Positions 26,801 through 33,414 of a DNA stretch of 64,000 nucleotides are shown piece after piece; the stretch's first letter is position 1; each line of letters opens with the position of its first letter. A program made the position numbers and the translations under genes. Location of the stretch: NCBI GenBank assembly GCA_013152475.1, contig JAADGH010000186.1, positions 1 to 64,000 on the forward strand, given 5' to 3'. The stretch is from Planctomycetota bacterium. Lineage in GTDB: Bacteria; Planctomycetota; Brocadiia; JAADGH01. Under the pieces are notes generated by a model that searched no databases, had not been told where the DNA came from, and saw only the letters and a list, made by a program, of their open reading frames with translations.

Positions 26801-28125
26801 GTCTTGATCAGCTCGATCCGGCCCGCTGGGTCGGTCTCTTTCAGCCCCTTGATGATGGCGTCGATGACGCCGTCGCCGGGGATGTAGTCGAGAGCGGCTG
26901 CCGCCGCCTCGCGTTCCTTGTCCCTCGTCTTGACCAGAGCGGCCACGAGCGTCTCGCTTGCGCCGGAGTCGGCCAGCTTCCCCATGCCCTTATAGGCCGC
27001 GATGCGGACGTTCTCGTCAGCGTCCTTTGCCGCCGCGATGAACGTGGCAAGCTGCTCCCTTGCTCCCCGGTCGGCAAGAACACGCAAGAGAAAAACCTTG
27101 ACAGCGGACGATACGGCCTTCACCTTCTCCGCCAGCGTCTTGTTCAGTTCCTTATCCGGCATCGCCTCCAGCGCCTCGATAGCCGCGCCCTGGATCTTCA
27201 CGTCCGGGTCGGCCAGGGCCGTCATCAGCGTTGGCAGCTCCGTCATCCCCCCGGCCCTGGCGAGGCCGATGATCGCCGCGCACTTGAGTCGGCCCTGCCT
27301 GCCGAGCATCTTGCGATAGATGCCCAGCGCCGTCGCCTTGTCACCCTTTGCGCTCAGGCCGTCGGCCAGGAAGAGGTAGGAATCGGCCGCCACCGCCTGG
27401 GCCTGTTTCGAGCCTTTGGTCAATCCGGCGGCGATGACGTCCACAGCCGCTTTGTCGCCGATCTTCGCCAAGGCGTCCATGGCCGCGCAGCGGACGCTGT
27501 CGTCATTGTTCCTCGCCTGCTGGATCAGAAGTTGCACGCTGCCCGCGTCCCGCTGGAAGCCGAGGGCGTTCATGTAGGCCACGCGCCGCTCGTTATCCTT
27601 CGCGTTCTGCAGGGCCGTTCGCAGGGCCTTCGCCGCTTCGGACGTCGGTTGGTTCTGCAGAGCGCGGAGGGCGCGATTGCGGATGAGGGAGTCGCTGTCG
27701 CTCAGCAGCTCGGTCAGCTTCGGCACGGCCTCCGCCCGGCCGATGTGTTCGAGCTGCTTCAGCAGCCAGATGCGCGCCGGCTTGGGCGTGTCGGGGCCGA
27801 GTTTCGCCACGATGGCCTTGCAGACGGCCGCCCGTTCGTTCTCCGCGCCGGGCCGCCCCGCCCGCCAGCAGATGTCCTGGAAGGTCTGCTGCGGTCCTTT
27901 CTGCTTGTTCACGTCCTCGCTGCCCATGTCGGGCAGGAGCGACTGCAGCACCTTGGCATAGGCCGCCTGAAGCTGTTCCGGCGTCCGCTTCACGGCCTCC
28001 GCCTGCCCCTTGAACTCCTTGATAAGCGGGTCCACGTTGTCGTCTGCACCGAGACATGGGCCAGTCGCTGTGAGCACCAGCCCCATCATACCCAACCCAA
28101 GGATTAAAACCTTCAGGCCCTTCAT
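23875..28125 (-). CDS. HEAT-repeat / PA14-like / ThuA multidomain secreted protein
   Basis: Encodes 1416 residues. The start at 28125 follows AAAGGAG; the signal peptide is [27 protein letters not shown]. Residues about 60-690 are HEAT-type helical repeats ([41 protein letters not shown]). Two paralogous beta modules follow, about 717-872 and 948-1105, each with DYITAWQ near the start and [18 protein letters not shown], PA14/galactose-binding-like in style. A full ThuA domain at about 1160-1416 starts [20 protein letters not shown] and includes [23 protein letters not shown] and [18 protein letters not shown]. ThuA domains belong to the class I glutamine amidotransferase-like fold and are associated with sugar use. 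This order is typical of planctomycete proteins. Two codons beyond the Gfo/Idh/MocA gene upstream, so probably one operon. Confidence 0.85.
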   Translation of the reverse strand: [1416 protein letters not shown]

Positions 28126-28146
28126 CCGCCACTCCTTTCGCAACGG

Positions 28147-29445
28147 TTATATCCTCCACGGCGGGCGCATGGGCCGGCTGATCCAGCGATTGGCCTCGGC
28201 GTCGCCGACAAATTGTTCTTTTTTGGGGTCCCATTTGAGCGGGCGCTTGAGCGCGTAGGCGATGTTGCCCAAGTGGCACACCGTCACCGACCGGTGGCCG
28301 ATCTCCACGTCGCAGATCGGCCGCCTGCGTTCGCGGACGCAGTTCAGGAAGTCCCGCCGATGGCCGGGGCTTTTGTAGAGATGCACCTCGCCGGGCGCCA
28401 GAGGCTCCTCGGCGATCTCCTTCGGCCATGTTGTCAAGTGCGTCCGCCCCACCTCGATCTTCCCCTCGGTCCCCGTAAAGAGCACGCCGCTCGCCTCGAT
28501 ACTCACGCCGCCGTGGTACATCTCGACGCCGTTGGCATACTTGTAGGTCAGCCGCTTCACGTCCTTCCCGTCCGGGGGGATGATTTCCACCGGCCCGGAG
28601 TTGTCCATGCCCATCGCCCACTGGGCGATGTCGAAGTGGTGCGCGCCCCAGTCGGTCATGCCGCCGCCTGAGTAGTCGCGATACGATCTCCACGACGCGG
28701 GATGCAGCCGCTCGTTGTAGGGTCGCCAGGGCGCGGGGCCGAGCCACATGTCCCAATCCAGCCCCTCGGGGACGGGTTGCGCCGGGAGATAGCAGTCCTG
28801 CGACGGCCCGCCGCAGACGACATGGATCGTCAGCACCTTGCCGATGCGTCCGCTGCGGACGTATTCGCACGCCCGGCGGAACCATCCGTGATACTCCGAC
28901 CGCTGCTGGCTGCCCGTCTGGAGGACCCGGCCGTAGCGGCGCACGGCGTTCACCATGGCCTGCCCCTCGGCGATGGTCAGCGTGAGCGGCTTCTGGCAGT
29001 AGATGTCCTTCCCTGATTTGGCCGCTGCAATGGAGATCAGGGCGTGCCAGTGGTCCGGTGTGGCGATGGTGACGGCGTCGATGTCATCGCGGGCAACAAG
29101 GTCTCGGAAGTCGTCGTAGGCGGCGCAGCCTTTGGTGGACCCCTTCTCGGATTTCTGGGCGTAGTAGTCCTCCACCTGCTTCTTCGCGCTGTCGCGGTAC
29201 TCCGTGTCCACATCGCACACGGCGACCATCTGCACGCCCTCGGAGTGCATGAACGCGCCCATGTCGCCCCTGCCCATGCCGCCGACGCCGATGGCACCCA
29301 TGACGATGCGTTCGCTGGGAGGTACAGTATTGCCCGCGCCGAGGGCCGATGCCGGGATAATGGCCGGTGCGGCAATCGCCGCGGCAGCGCCGGCAAGGAA
29401 CCGGCGGCGGGAGAGCACTTCCGTTCTCTGCTTCATCTTACTCAC
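28147..29445 (-). CDS. Tat-exported Gfo/Idh/MocA family oxidoreductase
   Basis: Encodes 432 residues. The GTG at 29445 has GGAGG nine bases upstream and is preferred over an ATG three codons in. Twin-arginine signal: VLSRRRFLAGAAAAIAAPAIIPASALG. NAD(P)-binding loop GAIGVGGMGRGDMGAFM, EK-type motif position replaced by YCQKPLTLT, and substrate-domain segment SGGGMTDWGAHHFDIAQWAM. The C-terminal signature RDFLNCVRERRRPICDVEIGHRSVTVCHLGNIAY is shared with the remnant at 29900-30115. Substrate unknown; the position next to the ThuA protein suggests sugar or cyclitol oxidation outside the cytoplasm. Confidence 0.9.
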   Translation of the reverse strand: MSKMKQRTEVLSRRRFLAGAAAAIAAPAIIPASALGAGNTVPPSERIVMGAIGVGGMGRGDMGAFMHSEGVQMVAVCDVDTEYRDSAKKQVEDYYAQKSEKGSTKGCAAYDDFRDLVARDDIDAVTIATPDHWHALISIAAAKSGKDIYCQKPLTLTIAEGQAMVNAVRRYGRVLQTGSQQRSEYHGWFRRACEYVRSGRIGKVLTIHVVCGGPSQDCYLPAQPVPEGLDWDMWLGPAPWRPYNERLHPASWRSYRDYSGGGMTDWGAHHFDIAQWAMGMDNSGPVEIIPPDGKDVKRLTYKYANGVEMYHGGVSIEASGVLFTGTEGKIEVGRTHLTTWPKEIAEEPLAPGEVHLYKSPGHRRDFLNCVRERRRPICDVEIGHRSVTVCHLGNIAYALKRPLKWDPKKEQFVGDAEANRWISRPMRPPWRI

Positions 29446-29482
29446 TCAAAAAGTCCTCCGTATCAAAGGCGGCCCAAGCCAG

Positions 29483-29892
29483 AAGTCAAAAGTCAGAAGT
29501 CAAAACTCAAGACCGTTTTCTGTTGCTTTTCGCGGTTACCACCGATTTCGCGACGATGCGAACCAACTGATCCGCTTCATCGAGCACATTCGCTGTCGCT
29601 CCCTTAGGGGTGATAGCTCCTTTTTCCGCCAGTCCGATCCAATAGGGTGACTCGCGCAACTCTTTGAGTGCGAGCTGTAACTTGTGTACGAAATCTGCGG
29701 GGCTCTCGGCCCCCCGCGCCTCGTGGCAGTTTGCCCCTGCAGACGCGGCGGATCGCATCAGTTGATCTGCGACATACCATCCCGCCGCCGTTCGGCGCAA
29801 CTTGCCCGTCCACTTCATGACATCGGCAGCGAGCACCAGCAAACGCTCCCCGATACCTTCTTTCTTGCCTTTTCGCTTCTGACTTTTGACTT
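29483..29892. mobile_element. Inverted-repeat-bounded cassette carrying a four-helix-bundle gene
   Basis: Thirty-base terminal inverted repeats lie at 29483-29512 and 29863-29892. The outer 17 bases AAGTCAAAAGTCAGAAG are identical in both arms; the inner 13 differ at four positions. The only gene inside ends within the left repeat. The right repeat stops eight bases from the stop codon of a broken Gfo/Idh/MocA gene. No transposase and no clear target-site duplication are seen. Confidence 0.6.
29507..29842 (-). CDS. Four-helix-bundle protein (S23/IVP-like, TIGR02436-like), start uncertain
   Basis: Encodes about 111 residues if started at TTG 29842; there is no ATG before the conserved N-terminal helix, so the start may be non-standard or lost. 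The core YVADQLMRSAASAGANCHEARGAESPADFVHKLQLALKELRESPYWIGL aligns closely with the paralogue at 55110-55496 (HIADQLIRCGTSPAANYGEAQAAESRNDFVHKMKVALKELRETRVWL). The family includes proteins encoded in 23S rRNA intervening sequences and is related in fold to the Avd accessory protein of diversity-generating retroelements; its cellular role is unknown. The stop codon lies inside the left inverted repeat of its cassette. Confidence 0.7.
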   Translation of the reverse strand: MLVLAADVMKWTGKLRRTAAGWYVADQLMRSAASAGANCHEARGAESPADFVHKLQLALKELRESPYWIGLAEKGAITPKGATANVLDEADQLVRIVAKSVVTAKSNRKRS

Positions 29893-29899
29893 GAGTACC

Positions 29900-30115
29900 T
29901 CACAACCTCCACGGCGTCCGCTTCGACCGGTCGAGCCAACGATTGGCCTCGGCGTCGCCGACGAATTCCTCGTTTGCGGGGTCCCGCTTGAGTGGACGGT
30001 TGAGCCAGTAGATGATGCACCCCAGAAGGCAGACGGTCACCGACCTGCAGCCGATCTCCACATCGCAGATCGGGCGACGGCGTGTGCGGACGCACTCGAT
30101 GAAATCACCGCGATG
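29900..30115 (-). pseudogene. C-terminal remnant of a third Gfo/Idh/MocA oxidoreductase
   Basis: Only about 70 residues of homology remain (SHRGDFIECVRTRRRPICDVEIGC onward, ending NRWLDRSKRTPWRL). They align with the last 69 residues of the intact neighbour at 28147-29445, which they resemble at roughly two residues in three. The frame extends to a start-like codon near 30160, but the upstream part is unrelated. The rest of the gene is gone. A four-helix-bundle cassette lies immediately after its stop codon. Confidence 0.8.
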
Positions 30116-30281
30116 GCTGGACCTCCTCTGTTGTCGTGTCAACGTCCACAACAACCACAAGAAGATTTTCCCATGCCTGTTTCTTTATGCAACAAAAAAC
30201 ACATTGGGGGGACATCGCTAACGAGTTTGAGCGTCGCACACGATGAGCGGAAGATTGCGTACGGCGGGCGAATCCCCCGGG
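30116..30281. other. Debris region between the Gfo remnant and the next gene
   Basis: Holds no gene. At 30216-30237 there is a half copy of the GCTCAAAC-type hairpin (GAGTTTGAGCGT), and at 30266-30280 a partial GGCGGGCGAAT hairpin like those at 53 kb. Looks like an accretion of repeat fragments. Confidence 0.45.
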
Positions 30282-30794
30282 TCAAGTCAACAGCACCTTC
30301 TTCGCCAGGACGATAATAATCACAAACAGAATCACGGCGAGGATGGCCAGCTTGGCGGCGCCCAGGCCCCGCTCGGAACCGATGTCCGGGAAGCTATCGA
30401 TCTTCCACCCGTCGTTTTCCAGGACAAACCGGATCTCCGCCTTTTCGCCGCTGCCGTCTTTCTTGACGAGCCAGATCCGGGCTTCGGTGTCGGAGATGTC
30501 CTCCGTGTCGCTTGGCTCATACTTCATGATTTCGCGGTTGTAGTAGATGTGGCTGTTATCAATCATCCGTGAGCCTTCCGGGCTCTTGGACCTCTCCTCG
30601 ATCTGGGCCCGCAGCCCCTGGGAGTAGACCCTTTTGATGAATTCGGTCTTGCCCTCGTACTGCTGCATCAGGATCACCCAGGCGTTATAGGTCCCCCTGG
30701 GGGTGTCATAATTGAAGCGAGCGGCCAATGCGACCGACGCCATAGACAAAACCACCAGCCCGGCCAGAACCCGTGTTGCCCATCCTGCTTTCAT
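30282..30794 (-). CDS. Secreted or membrane-anchored small protein of unknown function
   Basis: Encodes 170 residues from the ATG at 30794, preceded by AAGGAGG. N-terminal signal: MKAGWATRVLAGLVVLSMASVALA. The mature part (about 25-140) is mixed alpha/beta: RFNYDTPRGTYNAWVILMQQYEGK, then SDTEARIWLVKKDGSGEKAEIRFVLENDGWKIDSF. This resembles the NTF2-like fold of DUF4878/lumazine-binding-like secreted proteins, but no named family is certain. One hydrophobic helix (LAILAVILFVIIIVLAKKV) anchors the C-terminus. It has its own promoter (30859-30887). Confidence 0.7.
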   Translation of the reverse strand: MKAGWATRVLAGLVVLSMASVALAARFNYDTPRGTYNAWVILMQQYEGKTEFIKRVYSQGLRAQIEERSKSPEGSRMIDNSHIYYNREIMKYEPSDTEDISDTEARIWLVKKDGSGEKAEIRFVLENDGWKIDSFPDIGSERGLGAAKLAILAVILFVIIIVLAKKVLLT

Positions 30795-30858
30795 ACCGGC
30801 CTCCTTTTCACGCATATGAACCATTGATGGCACTCTTTCATCATGGCACCCGCCAGTT

Positions 30859-30887
30859 TAGGATACCACAGCTTTCTATGGTCATCA
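30859..30887 (-). promoter_or_regulatory. Candidate promoter for the 170-residue protein gene
   Basis: Read on the minus strand: TTGATG (30882-30887), a 17-bp spacer, then TATCCT (30859-30864). The start codon lies about 65 bp downstream. Confidence 0.5.
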
Positions 30888-30914
30888 AAGTACTTTTTTA
30901 ATGTTTCTCGCCTC

Positions 30915-33383
30915 TCAAGGCGTCCCGCAGGGACGAAAGGTTTCGGCGTGCACATCGCCCGCAGCGCCCACCCGAAGCGCAATCGCGCCGGCTTCCGACG
31001 TCGCATAGACCGCCACTCCCCGGCGGGCGATCTGCTCCACCGCGGGGGAAGCATCCTGGTCATCAGCGTTTACCATCGCCACCCTGGGCGAGAAACCGAG
31101 AACCATATCCCGTGTCGCGGCGGACAGCCGCCCATGGTGGGGAAGCTGCATGGCGTCGGGGTGGAGGCCGGGAAAATTGCACCCGACCATGCGCACCCCC
31201 TGGGTCTCGAGATCGCCGGTCAGAAGCAGGCGGAAGTCACCCCAGCCAATTCGCAGCACGCAAGACCCATCGTTCGGGCGCAGCTTGTCGAGGACCGGAC
31301 CGTCCGGCGGATGGAGCACCTCGACACGACACTCTCCGTATCCTGCGATGCGGTCGCCAGCGGCAATGATCTCGACCTTGGTCCCGCGCCGTGCGACATA
31401 GTCGATGACCCATTGAGGCGTGGGCCGGTCCAGGAACGCGCGGTGGATGAGCACGGTCCCGATGGGAAACCGCTCGCACAGGCTCGGGACCCCGCTGTAG
31501 TGATCGGCGTGGGCGTGAGAGAGGACGAGTGCATCAATCCTGCGAACGCCCCGGCTCCAGAGGAACGGCGCGACAACGCTGCCGCCGATGTCGTACTTGC
31601 GCGCCGTCCCCGCATCGTAGAGCAGATTTCTCCCGTTGGGAAACTCGACGAAGAACGCCGCGCCGTGCCCGACATCGAGGCAGGTCACGCGCAGTTCCCG
31701 GGGCGGGGACGACACGGCGCGCGAGGCCGCCGGGAAGAGGAACAGCGCGGCCATCAGCGCCCAGATGTGGACCCGCCTCAGGGGGACCAGCGACGGGCAG
31801 GCGGCGACCGCCAAAACGCCGTAGTATCCGATGAGCCACAACCCAGATGGGCCGGGCAGGTAAAGGTAGCCGAAACCGAGTCGTGCCGCGATCAAGACCA
31901 TGTGGGCAAAGAGATACGTCGCGCCATTGACGCACTGCGCCAGGGGCCAGGCAAGCGGGGCGCAGAGGGTCCCGGCCAGGACCTCCAGCGTGCCGAGGCT
32001 GATGATGATCCATAGGAAGGGGAAGATGAGGAGATTCAGGAGGATGGCAACGGGGCTGAAGATGTGAAAGTGCCACGCCACCAGCGGGGCTGTGGCCAAC
32101 ATGGCAGCGCAGGAAACGGCGTTGGCGCCCCGGCCGTATCGCCCGATCCATTCTGCGGCGGGGTTGTGTTTTTCCTCCACCGCCAGGCGGTCCAGGAAGC
32201 TCGGCCCGCCGAAGAGGAACGAGTCAAGGGGCCGTGCAAAACACACAATGCCCAAGACCGCGCTGAAGGTGAGCTGGAATCCGGCCGAAAAGATTTCGTT
32301 CGGGTTGCCAAGCAGGACCAGGACGGCCGCTGCGCCGAGGCTGTTGAGCGTATCGCTTCGTTTGCTCACGATCTCCCCGAGGCACATCATCGCCGCGATG
32401 GTCCCCGCCCTCTGCACCGAGGCGCGCATCCCCGTTATGACCACAAAAAACCCGACAAACAAAAGGACCAGCACGGCGCTGAGCCGGCGGTTCAGCGGGG
32501 TCAGGCACAGCAGCCACCAGAGCGTGCCGGCCAGGATCATGAGGTGCAGCCCCGAGATGGCCAGCACGTGCGCCGTGCCTGTTCGGATGAAGGCATCCGC
32601 CAGCGGCCCGTGCACGGCCCGGCGATGGCCCAGCAGCATGCACGCGAGGATGCTTCGCGTCTGCGCCCCGGCGTGGCGCTCGATGACGGCCTGCGCGGCC
32701 CGGCGGACGGCGAAGAGCCTCGTCTTGATCCATGTGCCGTTGTTGCGGGTCAGGATCCGGACGTTGTCTCTCGATCCGGCATTCGCCAAAACGAAAATCC
32801 CCCGCCGGCCGAGGAACCGGGCGTAGTCAAACTGCCCGGGGTTCGTCGCGGCAGGGGGCCGCTTGATGGACGCCGAGAACTCGATTTCGTCGCCGTAGCG
32901 CAGGTCCCCGGCCTCGTCATAGATGTTCACCCGGACCCGGCCGGTTGCCTTCCGCCACTGCCTGCCGAGGCGGAGCGCCGTTGCATCGAGGTCGAATGTG
33001 GTTCGGCTGTTCGCATCCGTCTCCTTGCCGAAATTGGGCAGGACGGGATCGAGAGGTTCGATCTCCGGCGGGGTGGCGATGATCCCCTTCAACTTCGCGA
33101 CGGCGGACCGGTCGCCGGCGGCGAATCGAATGTCGTTGGGGGCGGGCGGCTGCGCCGTGTGTCTTTGAAGAAGTATCCCCGCGGCGACCACCAGCGCGAA
33201 GAGGCACACGCTGACGGACCAGGGAGAGCGAACCCGGGCGAGCGAGAGGACTGCGCACAGGGCAAGCGCCGCAGCGGCGCCCCACAGCCAGTCCGACGGG
33301 ACCGGGCAGTATTCGCCCAACAAGATGCCGGCGATGAGGAACAACGCCACGCCGACCAGCGGCCTGCGCACGGGTGCCTGCAT
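30915..33383 (-). CDS. comEC: ComEC/Rec2 family DNA uptake channel protein
   Basis: Encodes 822 residues with all three ComEC parts: an N-terminal DUF4131/OB-like region between helices (about 30-200, including RVRVNIYDEAGDLRYGDEIEF), the multispanning Competence domain (about 220-510, with GHRRAVHGPLADAFIRTGTAHVLAISGLHLMILAG) and a C-terminal metallo-beta-lactamase domain (about 560-815, LDVGHGAAFFVEFPNGRNLLYDAG and SHAHADHYSG). The HAHADH metal site is intact, so single-strand processing activity is possible. The ATG at 33383 follows TGAGG. Length is normal for the family. No other competence gene is in the window. Confidence 0.93.
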   Translation of the reverse strand: MQAPVRRPLVGVALFLIAGILLGEYCPVPSDWLWGAAAALALCAVLSLARVRSPWSVSVCLFALVVAAGILLQRHTAQPPAPNDIRFAAGDRSAVAKLKGIIATPPEIEPLDPVLPNFGKETDANSRTTFDLDATALRLGRQWRKATGRVRVNIYDEAGDLRYGDEIEFSASIKRPPAATNPGQFDYARFLGRRGIFVLANAGSRDNVRILTRNNGTWIKTRLFAVRRAAQAVIERHAGAQTRSILACMLLGHRRAVHGPLADAFIRTGTAHVLAISGLHLMILAGTLWWLLCLTPLNRRLSAVLVLLFVGFFVVITGMRASVQRAGTIAAMMCLGEIVSKRSDTLNSLGAAAVLVLLGNPNEIFSAGFQLTFSAVLGIVCFARPLDSFLFGGPSFLDRLAVEEKHNPAAEWIGRYGRGANAVSCAAMLATAPLVAWHFHIFSPVAILLNLLIFPFLWIIISLGTLEVLAGTLCAPLAWPLAQCVNGATYLFAHMVLIAARLGFGYLYLPGPSGLWLIGYYGVLAVAACPSLVPLRRVHIWALMAALFLFPAASRAVSSPPRELRVTCLDVGHGAAFFVEFPNGRNLLYDAGTARKYDIGGSVVAPFLWSRGVRRIDALVLSHAHADHYSGVPSLCERFPIGTVLIHRAFLDRPTPQWVIDYVARRGTKVEIIAAGDRIAGYGECRVEVLHPPDGPVLDKLRPNDGSCVLRIGWGDFRLLLTGDLETQGVRMVGCNFPGLHPDAMQLPHHGRLSAATRDMVLGFSPRVAMVNADDQDASPAVEQIARRGVAVYATSEAGAIALRVGAAGDVHAETFRPCGTP

Positions 33384-33414
33384 GGGAACGGCCCTCACCA
33401 GGTTGCCGCGATGG

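Noticed and set aside
29604-30095. Alternative minus-strand frame overlapping the four-helix-bundle gene
   Set aside because: Arg-rich product without the family core; the other frame aligns with the 55-kb paralogue throughout.
30165-30230. Possible small gene or RNA in the AT-richer patch
   Set aside because: No start/stop frame of useful size and no stable structure beyond a half hairpin.
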